This document shows, piece after piece, positions 9,038 through 19,400 of a stretch of DNA of 64,000 bases. Both the position numbers and the translations under genes were made by a program. The notes under the pieces are model-generated. The model was given only the letters and a program-made list of their open reading frames with translations. It was not told the origin of the DNA and ran no database searches. The stretch's first letter is position 1. Each line of letters begins with the position of its first letter. The stretch spans positions 62,001-126,000 of the forward strand of contig JAHJTV010000043.1 of the NCBI GenBank assembly GCA_018829445.1. Direction: 5' to 3'. The stretch is from a bacterium (GTDB lineage Bacteria; SAR324; XYD2-FULL-50-16).

Positions 9038-11278
9038 TTACAAAGAAGTTTGAGAGATTTCATCCAATTGTTTTTCAGCCCATTGTTGTCCTTTTTGATC
9101 TCCCAGTTGTTGATAAACCCTGGAGAGCTCTAACCAGCCGTCTGTAAAGGCTCGATTTTGTGACAAAGACTTAAGAAAGCAGCGTCTGGCTGAATCAAGA
9201 TCATTCCGTTGAACATAGAGTTTTCCGGCTGAATACCAGGAGCCCGAAAGAGACTTGTCCAGCTTTGAGGCTGTCAAATAGGAATTCAGTGCCTCTCCAG
9301 GCTGGTCAAGGATTTCAAGTGTTTTTCCTCTCAGATTCCAGATAACAGGATCACCTCTGTAGAGATCCAGGGATCTTTCCAAAGACTCCAATGCTTTTTC
9401 CATGTTTCCATGTTTGATCAGCAGAAGTGCTTTGATGTACCAGGTTTTATGGAAATCCTGTCTCAACGATAATGCCTCGGTCAGCAGAGACTCAGCATTT
9501 TCGATATCGCCCTGTTTTAAAGCTATCTCAGCAGCCAGAGCCCTTAGTTTGCTGTCTTCAGGAAAGATCTCAAATTGTTGGGCCAGTAAAGTCTGCGCCT
9601 CATTTAAACGATCCGTACGATAGTATATCTCGGCAAGTTTAAGCGCAATGTCCTTATTCTGATTACCGGAAGTCATGAGTTGATCAAGATACTGTTCAGC
9701 CGATTCGGGGAGATCGAATTGTATGAAGAGATCGGCGAATACGACCTTGTAACGGTCAGCCAGCCGACAATCCATCAATTTTTTGATAAGAGCTCCGGCA
9801 AAGAGATTTAGTTTGTCATGAGTTCTGAACAGTTTAAAAACCTTCCGCCAGATTTCGGGAGCGAATGAGGCGATTGTCAAGAGTTTGAAACAGCTTTGAT
9901 ATGCCAGGTTGAATTCATTTGCCTTGGCAAGATGTTCAGCAGTTATCAACCAGGTAACATGATCATTTTCCAACAGAGAGGAAGCTTTTTCGAGATATTG
10001 ATAAGCATTGTTTTCCAATCCGTTTTGCAGGGCGATCATACCAAGTCGGAGCCAGGCATGCTCGTTTCCCGGATTTGCTTTGATGGTTCTACTGAGACAG
10101 TTAAATTCCTCTTCCAGTTTGTTTTGTAGTCTGAACGCCTGGGAAAGCGTAAACCAGAGGTCGTGTTCCTTATCAAAAAGTGAAGGACTGTCTTTCAAAA
10201 AAGAATAGGCCAGATCCAGTCTTCCCTGGAACAGTGACAGTTTGGATAATTTCAGATTATTTTCTGAGTTCAGGGGTTGGCTTGATGCAATTCTCAGCCG
10301 GGTTTTGGCTTCAAGCTCCCGATTTCCCAGTTTCTCATATACAGTAGCCAGAAGTCCCATGTATTGAGGTTGCTCTCCCCGAATACCGATCAGTTTATGT
10401 AGATTTGGAAGCGCTTCCCCGGGAGCCAGACTGCACTGAAGATCCACCAGGTACTCCAATGCTTCAACGTCGGTTTCGGTTTTTTCAACAACGCGTTTGA
10501 AACAACTGTACGCTTCCTTGGGAGAATTGTGACGGTAGTATAATTCTCCCAGGTTAAACCAGTAGTCGCTGTTGTCAGGATTCTGATCAATGGCTTTTTG
10601 ATATGCCTTTTCAGCCTCATTAAAATTCCGGTTCAGAAGATAAGCATTCCCCAGGTTATTCCAGGTCAGATCACAATCATCAGAAAGCTCTATTGCTTTG
10701 AGAAAGGCCTCAATGCTCTCTTCTGGCTGTTTTAGAGAATAATAGGAAAGCCCAAGTTGTCTCCAGCAGATTGGATTGGATTCGTCTATTTCCAGTGCTT
10801 TTTTTAAAGAAACAATCGATCCCTGGGAATCAGCAGCAATATATTGCGTGTTGGCAAGGCTTAACCATGTTTGAAAACTGCCGGGATTTATCTCGACAGC
10901 CTGCTGATAGAGGTTAATGGCACGATCAAAATCACTGCGTTCAAAGAACAACGCTGCCAGATTGGCCCAGGCTTGATCATCTTTGGGATTAATCTTGAGA
11001 GCTGCTTCGTATGCGTTGATGGCATTATCAATAAAACCGATCTGCTGATAGCACAATCCAAGGTTAAAATGCGATCGTTCATGCCCCGGATCAATCTGAA
11101 TTGCCTGTTTGAAATGACCGATGGCAATCTGAAAATCTCCGGACTGAATCATGACCACGCCAAGATCACAATGCAGTTCCGGCGAGTTGGGTCGTTCCAG
11201 TATAGCTCTTCTGAGCATGAAAATTTTTTCCAACGAGTGCTCAGCAAAACTCTTTTTCCCGCTTTTTTCTTTGTGCAT
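9038..11278 (-). CDS. Large tetratricopeptide-repeat protein
   Basis: About 746 residues made almost entirely of TPR units of 34 residues. Clear examples in the N-terminal third end in IDPGHERSHFNLG, INPKDDQAWANLA, INPGSFQTWLSLA and QNPDNSDYWFNLG. The central part is more diverged and the C-terminal part again has clear units (ALSLRQDFHKTWYIKAL). No signal peptide or membrane segment is seen, so it is probably a cytoplasmic scaffold. An ATG at 11278 is chosen; a TTG three codons upstream is the alternative. It follows fetB on the same strand after a hairpin. The binding partner is unknown. Confidence 0.85.
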   Translation of the reverse strand: MHKEKSGKKSFAEHSLEKIFMLRRAILERPNSPELHCDLGVVMIQSGDFQIAIGHFKQAIQIDPGHERSHFNLGLCYQQIGFIDNAINAYEAALKINPKDDQAWANLAALFFERSDFDRAINLYQQAVEINPGSFQTWLSLANTQYIAADSQGSIVSLKKALEIDESNPICWRQLGLSYYSLKQPEESIEAFLKAIELSDDCDLTWNNLGNAYLLNRNFNEAEKAYQKAIDQNPDNSDYWFNLGELYYRHNSPKEAYSCFKRVVEKTETDVEALEYLVDLQCSLAPGEALPNLHKLIGIRGEQPQYMGLLATVYEKLGNRELEAKTRLRIASSQPLNSENNLKLSKLSLFQGRLDLAYSFLKDSPSLFDKEHDLWFTLSQAFRLQNKLEEEFNCLSRTIKANPGNEHAWLRLGMIALQNGLENNAYQYLEKASSLLENDHVTWLITAEHLAKANEFNLAYQSCFKLLTIASFAPEIWRKVFKLFRTHDKLNLFAGALIKKLMDCRLADRYKVVFADLFIQFDLPESAEQYLDQLMTSGNQNKDIALKLAEIYYRTDRLNEAQTLLAQQFEIFPEDSKLRALAAEIALKQGDIENAESLLTEALSLRQDFHKTWYIKALLLIKHGNMEKALESLERSLDLYRGDPVIWNLRGKTLEILDQPGEALNSYLTASKLDKSLSGSWYSAGKLYVQRNDLDSARRCFLKSLSQNRAFTDGWLELSRVYQQLGDQKGQQWAEKQLDEISQTSL

Positions 11279-11308
11279 ATTTGCCAACGATACACTAAAA
11301 TATTAACA

Positions 11309-11336
11309 CAGGGGTCAAAGGCCGACTTGCCCCCTG
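11309..11336 (-). terminator. Stem-loop between fetB and the TPR gene
   Basis: CAGGGGTCAA and TTGCCCCCTG pair over 9 of 10 positions plus one G-T pair, with an 8-base loop. On the minus strand it sits 7 bases beyond the fetB stop and is followed by a T-rich stretch (TGTTAATATTTT). It may terminate the fetAB transcript before the TPR gene. Confidence 0.5.
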
Positions 11337-11343
11337 AACTTGA

Positions 11344-12138
11344 TCATTCTCTGGAAATAAGCCGATCAAGCCTTAGTCTGTCCCGATCATCGAACAGACG
11401 GTTTGATGCTATCCATAAAGCAGTAATGATACCGAATCCTGTTCCGGATGCAATCATGAACATGATAAGTATTTGGTATTTAACCGCTTCAATTGGGGGG
11501 CTGCCAGCCAGTATTTGCCCTGTCATCATGCCGGGCAGGCTGACAATACCAGCTGTTGACATTGAGTTTATTAAAGGGATCAGGCCGGCGCGAGTACTTT
11601 CTTTTTTTATGAGCAGGATTGCAGCTTTTTTATCGAACCCCAGTAGCAAACGTTGCTCGATCATTTCCCTCTGATCCCAAGCGGTTCTAGTCAGGTTGTC
11701 CAGGGCAATGGAGATTCCGTTCATGGTATTTCCCAGGATCATTCCCAGGAGCGGAATGAGGTATTGCGGTGCATACCAGGGATGAACATTAATGACGACA
11801 ATCAGCGTAAACAAGGTCACCGTAAAGGATGAAATAAACATTGACGAGGTTCCGATTCCAAATCCCCAAACTCCTCTAAAAGTTTTTTTCTGCCGGGCAA
11901 AGATCTCTCTTCCACCGACCAACAGCATGAATACAGTCATGGCTAGAATTAGCAGTGGATTTGACAAGTCAAACAGGATTTTCAGAACAAAGCCGAGCAA
12001 CAGCAACTGAACGGTTGTCCGCAAGGCTGCAAACAAGATCTGGCGGTGTAGACCGACACCAATAAACCAAGCGATCAATGCCAGAATTAGAATCAGGCTG
12101 GCGGCTATAGTGAGGTCAACAGGAGATAGTAAAATCAT
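11344..12138 (-). CDS. fetB: FetB-type (UPF0014) ABC transporter permease
   Basis: FetB is the inner-membrane permease of an ABC exporter linked in E. coli to iron homeostasis and peroxide tolerance. The 264-residue chain has about seven hydrophobic segments, with the conserved AALRTTVQLLLLGFVL, GMILGNTMNGISIALD and SLPGMMTGQILAGSPP regions. It follows fetA by 4 bases, so the two are an operon. Substrate identity in this organism is inference from the family. Confidence 0.92.
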   Translation of the reverse strand: MILLSPVDLTIAASLILILALIAWFIGVGLHRQILFAALRTTVQLLLLGFVLKILFDLSNPLLILAMTVFMLLVGGREIFARQKKTFRGVWGFGIGTSSMFISSFTVTLFTLIVVINVHPWYAPQYLIPLLGMILGNTMNGISIALDNLTRTAWDQREMIEQRLLLGFDKKAAILLIKKESTRAGLIPLINSMSTAGIVSLPGMMTGQILAGSPPIEAVKYQILIMFMIASGTGFGIITALWIASNRLFDDRDRLRLDRLISRE

Positions 12139-12142
12139 GGTT

Positions 12143-12742
12143 TCAGGGGGGAAATTCGGTTAATTGTTTCCGGTTAAGAATAAAGTGCCTGTCCGCCACT
12201 CGTTTCACTTGATCCAGATCATGACTTACCCACAATACCGGGGCCTTCTCCAATATCGAATAGGATTTGATAAGGTTTTCTGCCAGGGAGACATTTTCCG
12301 CATCAAGACTGGCGGTTGGTTCATCCAGCAACAGCGCTTTCGGTTTGATTGCCAAAAGTCTGATGATGGCCAGTCGCTGGCGTTCTCCCGTGGAGAGCCT
12401 TCTTATCTCCCAATTCAAAACATCGGATTCAAATCCCAATTGATTTAAATGAGGGTGATTGACAGTTGTGAAATGATCATCAACTCGATCTGCCCACCAT
12501 TTGCTTTCTGCCGGAAGCATTCCTACTTGTCTGCGCCAGATAAAAGCTTTCATCTCTCTTGACTCAACCTCATCCAGGCAAACCTCTCCTTGGTGTGGGT
12601 CCAGATCAGCAATACTCCGTAACATCAGCGTTTTTCCTGATCCGGAGACGCCCGTTATGCAAATGCATTGGCCAGAGCCAATGGTGAGGTTGTAAGGCCC
12701 CCTGTCCAGGAACTGTAATGATTTTACTTGCAGTGTGCTCAA
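12143..12742 (-). CDS. fetA: FetA-type ABC transporter ATP-binding protein
   Basis: A 199-residue nucleotide-binding subunit, short as usual for FetA. Walker A is GVSGSGKT near residue 33, the signature is LSTGERQR, Walker B is ALLLDEPTASLD and the H-loop is WVSHDL. It energises the FetB permease, whose gene starts 4 bases downstream. The start is a TTG at 12742 with GGGGA five bases upstream; no in-frame ATG would give a full N-terminus. Confidence 0.9.
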   Translation of the reverse strand: MSTLQVKSLQFLDRGPYNLTIGSGQCICITGVSGSGKTLMLRSIADLDPHQGEVCLDEVESREMKAFIWRRQVGMLPAESKWWADRVDDHFTTVNHPHLNQLGFESDVLNWEIRRLSTGERQRLAIIRLLAIKPKALLLDEPTASLDAENVSLAENLIKSYSILEKAPVLWVSHDLDQVKRVADRHFILNRKQLTEFPP

Positions 12743-13412
12743 TTGTTTCCCCGCTATTGGTCAAAGGGATCTCATCAGGTTGGGTCTTGTTTTTTTGAAT
12801 CTATTCAGCTTGATAAAGCAGGCCTGTCAAAGGCAGAGATAGATCTTGTATCGTCGAACAAAGCATTGTCCGACCTACGCAAAGCGCGCAGTATCCGTAG
12901 GGTGGGCAGAGCTTTGTCCACGCTGAATCTGAACAGTTACATTGTTTTTATTAATGACTCTAATCTTCTTCTAACACCCAGCCTTCAAGAGATGGTGTGA
13001 ACACAAAAATCGATAAACAATTAGATAAAGCTTAGATCTTACTTTTTCTGACGTCAAACAGAATTACCTGCCTTCGACAATGAGAGAGTATTGGTTATAC
13101 TTATTCTTTAATCAAACGGTTATCATCAGACCGTATTTTCATGTCAGGTTTCAATCAGTTGAAGAGACAAGACTTTACAAGATCAGGGGTCAAAATAGGT
13201 TGGACAAATTGGCTAGAAAATGAAATGTTCAAACCTACGAATGTTAAATAGGGTCAGTATTCGGAATAGTTCCCTGACATATAAGGGTGAATATTTTTTC
13301 CACTGGTTGGAATTCTCAACCCTAAATAGGATAACGCTGGTATTACAAAGTTTCAATTCTTGTCATAGAACCCTGCATTAGTGCGACATTTGATTATTTC
13401 AGCTGGGATAAA
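12743..13412. other. Long gene-free stretch between fetA and the CheA-like gene
   Basis: The flanking genes diverge, so promoters for both must lie here, but no convincing -35/-10 pair was found. It holds the inverted repeat at 12855-12922. A 21-base segment at 12811-12831 recurs at 21721-21741 with 19 matches. A GGGGTCAAAATAGG segment near 13185 resembles other GGGGTCA scars in the window. Nothing coding is supported. Confidence 0.6.
12855..12922. repeat. Inverted intergenic repeat
   Basis: The left arm (12855-12879) and right arm (12896-12922) are inverted imperfect copies of one unit. The unit reads about CGTAGGGTGGGCA followed by AGCTTTGTCCACG in the right arm, and is partly self-complementary. 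The spacer is 16 bases. It resembles the GTAGGGTGGGCA-type intergenic repeats found in many bacterial genomes. Confidence 0.6.
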
Positions 13413-15662
13413 ATGGATAACAATTACCAACAGATACTCCGAATTGCTTCAGACGCTCTTTCCTTAAAATACTCCTTAAACTTCTCAGCCTTGTATTGGC
13501 AAAATGATCAGAACACCCTGGAGACCAAAGCTACTATCTCCATCAAAGAAGGAGCAAGTGGCGGCGATCAATTTTCGCTTAGTCCGTCAATGATGGGTGC
13601 TATTCTTAAGCCTCTGATCATTGTGAAGCCCAAAGATGGCATTCGGCAACTGCAGATTTTGATTCCGCTGGTCAGGGAGAAACAGAAGGTCGGGATACTG
13701 GCATTTTGGGGGAGAGCTGAAGCCGATTATGTTGTTGATGATGATAAGCGGTTTCTGGATATGATAGGGCTGATGGTGGCAAAAATTATCCTGGCTCTCC
13801 AAAGTGAGAAGTTGCGCTCAGGTAGCAATAATGAATTGGAAGCCGGGCCTGCAGCAGATATCCGCGAGCAGATTCCTGCAGATAAAACAGAGATCGATTC
13901 AGCATTTGTTAGAGACAGTAACAGGGAGAGCAGCGATTTTATCTCGGTTGAGTTCTCCGAAGGGATTGACGAGGTGAAGGGGATCGATGACGGATCTGCA
14001 GTCAAAGAGGTGGATGCGAAGCCTGAACAGATTGAGAATATTTATAAGGAATTACCGGATTTATTTCTGCGGGTATCGGGTCTTAATTTCTTAGCTTTTA
14101 ACAGGGATTGTGTCATTCAACACGATCACGTTCTAACCAATTCCAAGGTTTTCGGCGGTTCACTTAAGGAAAAATCCGCACTGGATATTCTTTTTAAATG
14201 GGGCATTCCTACTAATAAAGACTCTGCAAGTTTTGAAAAAGATCCTGACTTTGATATGATCAGGGATCTCATGCAGACCGTTTTTGCGCGCATCACTGAT
14301 ATCGACGTCTTAAAAGAGATGCTGCCTGCTGAGATTGCCGTCAAGGATGTGACCTACGGACTGGATTATCACTATTTCAAGTCTTCGGACTCAGTAGAAG
14401 ATGACAAAATCCTGATTGTCTTTGAAGATGTTACCCATGAGAAAACACTGGAATTTAAATATAATAATGAGATAGACCGGGCTAACATGATCGTCAAGGT
14501 GGCTCTTGATATCGATGGGTATTATCAGTATAGAAGGAGCACTGAAAAAACCTTTGAGCTGATAACAGCCGAACTTGAGAAGCCTCTTTCGGAATTAAAT
14601 CTTAAGTCCGTTTTACATCATATCCAGGCAATCCAGGGAGGAGCTGAGATTTATGAGATCAATGAGATCACCCAATTGACAGAATCGATTCTGTCAATCC
14701 TGGAAAACCTGTTACGTAGCGATTATTCGGCGACACAGGAAGACGTAGACAGTGTAAACAGGCATGTTGGGCTCTTACAAGACAGGTTTCAGTTATTACA
14801 AACACAATATCTGGATAACCTGGTATCCGATGAACAAATTCTCGATAAAACTGTCTACAGGATTACAAAATCAAAAATATATCAGATCCGGGATGAGATA
14901 TCGGAAAATATTATTAATAAGCGAATGAGCGAACTGGAGCTCGTATTCGAGAAAAATTTCAAACCGTTCACTCATCTCAAGAGTCTGGAGGAGATCACGC
15001 AAAAAAGGTTGGAACGAATCAAACTCTATCTTTGGAATCATATTGCCAAACCGAGTGTCAAAGATATTGCCAGACTGATGGCCGGTTTGAGACGGCAGCC
15101 AATCGGGTTAATGTTTAAAAGATACGCTATCATTGCTGTGAATCTGGGGGAAAGACAGAAGAAGAGAGTGGAGGTGGAAATAAAGGGAGCTGAAATTGAG
15201 GTTCCATTTCACACTTTGGAGCATCTTTTCACCGGGTTAACGTTTGCCATTCGAAATTGTGTAGAGCACGGACTGGAAACCATGGAGGAGCGCATCGACC
15301 TGGATAAATCATTGGAAGGGAATATCAGCATTGAAGCTTCTGAGGAAGAAAACAGGTTGAAAATAGTCATTTCTGACGATGGACGAGGTATAGATGTTAA
15401 GAAAATTAAAGCAGCCGCAATCAGAAACAGGATTATGACAGAAAAAGAAGCGGCAGAAAGCTCTGATGAAGATATATTAAGAATCATGTTTACCAAAGGA
15501 TTTTCCACAAAGAAGGATTCAAGCGGTATCTTTGGGAGAGGGGTCGGATTAAGCGCTGTTGGATCAGCTATTGAAGACCTCAATGGAACAGTTTCTATTC
15601 AAACTGAATTGAAGAAAGGTACGACACTACAGGTTGAGGTACCTCTTCAACAAGAGTACTAG
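13413..15662 (+). CDS. CheA-like histidine kinase with degenerate HPt-like segment
   Basis: A 749-residue cytoplasmic protein. Residues 1-130 look GAF-like and 210-345 PAS-like. Residues about 376-470 resemble an HPt domain, but where CheA has HSIKGGA this protein has QAIQGGA, with Gln at 405 and 408 in place of the phospho-accepting His and the Lys. Residues 600-749 are a CheA-type ATPase: RNCVEHGLE, DDGRGID, the CheA-style insert before FTKGFST, and GRGVGLSAV. No CheW-like P5 domain is present. It is followed by rhodanese and ComFB genes on the same strand. It may be a pseudo-CheA or may phosphorylate a separate HPt protein. The ATPase call is firm and the HPt call is moderate. Confidence 0.8.
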   Translation: MDNNYQQILRIASDALSLKYSLNFSALYWQNDQNTLETKATISIKEGASGGDQFSLSPSMMGAILKPLIIVKPKDGIRQLQILIPLVREKQKVGILAFWGRAEADYVVDDDKRFLDMIGLMVAKIILALQSEKLRSGSNNELEAGPAADIREQIPADKTEIDSAFVRDSNRESSDFISVEFSEGIDEVKGIDDGSAVKEVDAKPEQIENIYKELPDLFLRVSGLNFLAFNRDCVIQHDHVLTNSKVFGGSLKEKSALDILFKWGIPTNKDSASFEKDPDFDMIRDLMQTVFARITDIDVLKEMLPAEIAVKDVTYGLDYHYFKSSDSVEDDKILIVFEDVTHEKTLEFKYNNEIDRANMIVKVALDIDGYYQYRRSTEKTFELITAELEKPLSELNLKSVLHHIQAIQGGAEIYEINEITQLTESILSILENLLRSDYSATQEDVDSVNRHVGLLQDRFQLLQTQYLDNLVSDEQILDKTVYRITKSKIYQIRDEISENIINKRMSELELVFEKNFKPFTHLKSLEEITQKRLERIKLYLWNHIAKPSVKDIARLMAGLRRQPIGLMFKRYAIIAVNLGERQKKRVEVEIKGAEIEVPFHTLEHLFTGLTFAIRNCVEHGLETMEERIDLDKSLEGNISIEASEEENRLKIVISDDGRGIDVKKIKAAAIRNRIMTEKEAAESSDEDILRIMFTKGFSTKKDSSGIFGRGVGLSAVGSAIEDLNGTVSIQTELKKGTTLQVEVPLQQEY

Positions 15663-15719
15663 TATTCACTTGTTTTATTTAAGAATCACAGGGAACACTT
15701 AAAATCATTCGGGAGTAGT

Positions 15720-16022
15720 ATGGAAAAGGAAATTACAGTCATAGAAGCAAGAGATTTAATACAGGCAGAAAAGGATCTGCAATTGATCGACGTCAGAAGT
15801 CAAGAGGCATTTGAAGCGGAAGCGCTTCAAGGATTCATCAATATTCCCTTAAGCAAACTCAGTCAGGAGATACCAAACCTGGACAGTAGAAGGAGAACAC
15901 TTATTATTTGTTCGGATGGCGACCTCAGCTTCCAGGCGCTCAAGCTTCTTGAATCCTGTGGAATCAATGGCCAGGTGATTCGTGGTGGTTACAGTGATTG
16001 GAAAAAAATCATAAATCGTTAG
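15720..16022 (+). CDS. Single-domain rhodanese
   Basis: A 100-residue single rhodanese domain. The LIDVRSQEAF segment, the active-site loop beginning at Cys64 (CSDGDLS) and the C-terminal GGYSDWKK are all present, so sulfurtransferase chemistry is possible. The ATG at 15720 follows a GGGAG Shine-Dalgarno. It lies 57 bases after the CheA-like gene and 40 bases before ComFB, so the three are probably one operon. A small GNRA-loop hairpin (CCGG-GAAA-CCGG) lies at 16032-16043. The physiological substrate is unknown. Confidence 0.88.
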   Translation: MEKEITVIEARDLIQAEKDLQLIDVRSQEAFEAEALQGFINIPLSKLSQEIPNLDSRRRTLIICSDGDLSFQALKLLESCGINGQVIRGGYSDWKKIINR

Positions 16023-16062
16023 GTAAATACTCCGGGAAACCGGTGTACCAAGTCTTTAAAAA

Positions 16063-16392
16063 ATGGAGCTTGAGGTGGAAGACAATAACTATATGATCAA
16101 TGGCATTTCTCTGCAAAATATCCGCAATCGTTTTGAAGTTATTGTCATCAAATTAATGGAAAAAAACTTCCCCCAGTTTGCCGAATTTGACAACTGTCCC
16201 ATCTGCACGGAAGATGTCTATGCACTTTCATTGAGCAGAATTCCTTCGGTTTATGTGAAAGATGTGAGTCAGGTATTTGATGATGATGAACTGATGACCG
16301 AGAATGTGGAAGAGATAGTGAAATACGCGATTTTCCAGGTCATGAGTAATCCAAAGCACAAACATAAAAAAGGGAAGTCTAAAGAAACTTAA
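16063..16392 (+). CDS. ComFB family protein
   Basis: A 109-residue protein with the ComFB hallmark: an N-terminal helix region (NIRNRFEVIVIKLMEKNFPQ) followed by CPICTEDVYALSLSRIP. ComFB proteins in cyanobacteria and some other bacteria have been reported to bind cyclic dinucleotides, so a second-messenger receptor role is plausible but not shown here. The C-terminus is basic (KHKHKKGKSK). The start at 16063 lacks a strong Shine-Dalgarno; an ATG at 16093 is possible. Its position after a CheA-like kinase is notable. Confidence 0.82.
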   Translation: MELEVEDNNYMINGISLQNIRNRFEVIVIKLMEKNFPQFAEFDNCPICTEDVYALSLSRIPSVYVKDVSQVFDDDELMTENVEEIVKYAIFQVMSNPKHKHKKGKSKET

Positions 16393-16487
16393 TAAGGAAT
16401 TAAAAACCTCAATATTGCCCGCTTATCACTAATTTCTACCCAAATCCTTCCCTTACGGTTCGTGAAGCTCGTGACCCCGTTTGCTTT

Positions 16488-19400
16488 TTAATGATAATCC
16501 GCGTCCTGATGAAAGCAGATGATGGCGGCAGTGGTTCCGGTTGGACTGAACTCAAAACCATCGGTTAACTTAATACCCAACTGATTTGTTGCATCCAAAA
16601 GATCCGCAATTGTTTTATTGTTAGCGATCTCAGTCATGGCTGGATAACCGGGCGAATAACGGGTGCTGGAAGCTTCCGGATTATTATATACCATAGTGTT
16701 AACAATCTGATTGGTATATTCCGCCATATCTTCCGCTACTCTGTCGGATAATCCCTGGAGAAGCAGTGCCCCTTCTCTGTCATTTTCTTTCAACCGGTTT
16801 ATGGCTTCCGTAACATTGGGACCGCCAGTACTCACCTGCAATCCGATGATATCATCTTTATCCGGATTGAAAAACCGGGCAACATTGAAGATATCTTTTT
16901 TACCCTGTCCGATGACATCGTTAAAGGTCAATGTCGCAATAGGTTTTCCCGAGATCGGATCTTTAATGGTTACTGAATCTTCGCCTCCTCGGCAGGGGAG
17001 CACGGAAAAAACTGCTTGCGGTTGAACCCATTGGTTTTCACCGGATCTTTGCACCCACTCCTCCGCTTTTTCAACCAGATATTCGTAAGAGATCCCTTTT
17101 TTCTCCCAGCTCTTCTTTCCACCGTATTTCCAGTTAAGCGTAAAAAGAAGCAAAAGATTCAGATTGTCTTTAAAATCGACAATGGTACGCTCTATTTTCT
17201 CTATTTGACCTAATTTGCCATCATAGGAATTGGGTTTGTCAAATCCAACCTTTCTTTTGGGCAGGGTCGCCAACAGGTTACCCCTTTCCTTGTCCAGCCT
17301 TAATCCGGATCGATAAGCCTTGATCAACCCGGGTTTGTTTCTTAAGAGCAATTGTTTATTCTGCTCACTGTCCAGCAGCTGATTCAAGATATTTACTCCA
17401 TCCATGCCGGATCTGCAATAGAACACATTCTCTCTCATCGTTTCTTCATCATCACGTCCGGCCAATGCCACAAATGAAGCATGTCGTTCATTAACCGGAG
17501 CTCCGCCGATGAGGAGGGAAACCTCCTGCATACCTTCCTCTTCCAATAAGGCGGAGACGGTAATCATATGATTTGAGGTCTGAACGAGCAGGGCGGACAT
17601 TCCGATTGCCATGGCATTGTGCTTTTTAGCCGTTTCGATAAAATCCCGAACAGGTACCTGCACCCCCAGATCAATGACCCTGAAGCCATAATTCTCCATC
17701 AGGGTTTTGGTCAGATCTTTTCCAATACTATGGACATCCTGATAGACCGTGCCGAGTACTATTGTCCCTTTTGATCCGGATGCGTCATTGGGGTCAACTC
17801 CTGAAACCTGTTTAAGGTAAAGCTCCAGAAATCCCATGACCTGTTTCATTACGTCTGCCGATTTCAGAAGGTGCGGCAGGGAAACCGTGCCGGAGGCAAA
17901 TTCGGCCCCCAACTCTTCCATGGACGGCATTAAGTGATTATTGATCAATTCAAGGGGTTCCATCTCCTCAATTATCTTGGCTGCCTGGACTACGATTTTA
18001 TCCTCATAGGGAAACTCATGTTTTCCGAAAACAACTGATCCCTGAGATCGTTCCTTATAACCGTCTTTTATTTTTGTACATACCGCTGTTATCAGATCCA
18101 GATCGTCGTAGCTGATCTTCTTTTTGACAGTAACTCCCTTTTTGTGGATGGCGATCTCCTCTAATTCGGCAAAGGCATCCAGATCTCTTTCCAGAATTAT
18201 TTTGAGGCCCAGATCATAGTCCGATTTGGGAAGACTGTCCACCGGAACAAAATGGTTCGGATTAACAATTGCAGCATCCAATCCCTTTTTTTTCCCTTCA
18301 TCAAGAAAAATGGAAGTTAACACCTTTCTCATGTACGGCTTTTTGGCCAGACCGTTGGTCAGATTGCCAACACCTATAACAATTTTCAGATCCGGATGGA
18401 TTTTCTTGATTTGAGGGATTGCGTTTAAGGATTCCAAGGCAAAATTGACAGTATCTTCCGATTCGGACCCAATGGGAAATGCATTGATATCAATGAAAAT
18501 CTGGTCCGGTGTCACCTGGTGAACCGCTGCTTTTTCCACGATTTTTCCGGCGAGTTCCACTTTCTTTTCAGCAGTGATCGCTGGCCCCTTCATGTCTGTT
18601 GTCAGAGCGATGTATACTGGAGCATGCTCTTTGGTTACTTCCAGAACGGCATCCAGCTTGTTGACTCCCGGCGAATACTCTTCCAAAGAGATGGAGTTAA
18701 CGATCGGCCGACCCGGGTAGACTTTGATCGCTTCTTCCAATACCTTAACATCAAAGGAGTCGATGGACATGGCACCGGAAAAATCCATGGTCTGGGACTT
18801 TATGACTTCAACCATTGTTTGCCGGGTATCAACCGTATTGGAATCCATACAGACATCAATGATTTCAATCCCCAGATCCCTTGTCTGTTCGGAAACAACC
18901 TCTTCCAGGGCATCATGATTGATGGGGTAAACCTCTTCAACCGCTTCCCTTACTTTTTTTGATCCCCTGACATTCAGTCGTTCTCCAATTCGGATGATGG
19001 CGCTACTGCTGTCCAGTTTAACAGCCTGTTGCGGGCCGGATATGTAAAACGATTTTTCAACTTTTCGTTCTTTCGGTTTCCGGAATCCAATCGCCTCCCT
19101 GATTTTTCTGATATGCTCGGGTGTTGTTCCACAGCAACCGCCAATAATGTTAACACCATACTCTTCGACAAACAGTTTCATAAATTCGGGCATTTTCCCC
19201 GGTGTCATATTGAAGACGGTTTTTCCTCCGATCGATTCAGGCAGTCCTGCGTTAGGTACCACAGAGATGGGAATCTCTGAATATTGGCTGAGTTTTTTTA
19301 CTGCCGGCAGCATCTGGTCAGGACCAAGCCCGCAGTTTATCCCAAAAGCATGAATACCAATATGCCGCAAGGTTGTATAAGCTGCCAGGATATCGGTGTT

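Noticed and set aside
10871-11674. 267-codon plus-strand frame
   Set aside because: It runs antisense across the start of the TPR gene and the end of fetB, has no family resemblance and no Shine-Dalgarno; both sense genes are clear.
16032-16043. CCGG-GAAA-CCGG hairpin between rhodanese and ComFB as a terminator
   Set aside because: Only four base pairs and no T-tract; the genes are closely spaced and probably co-transcribed.
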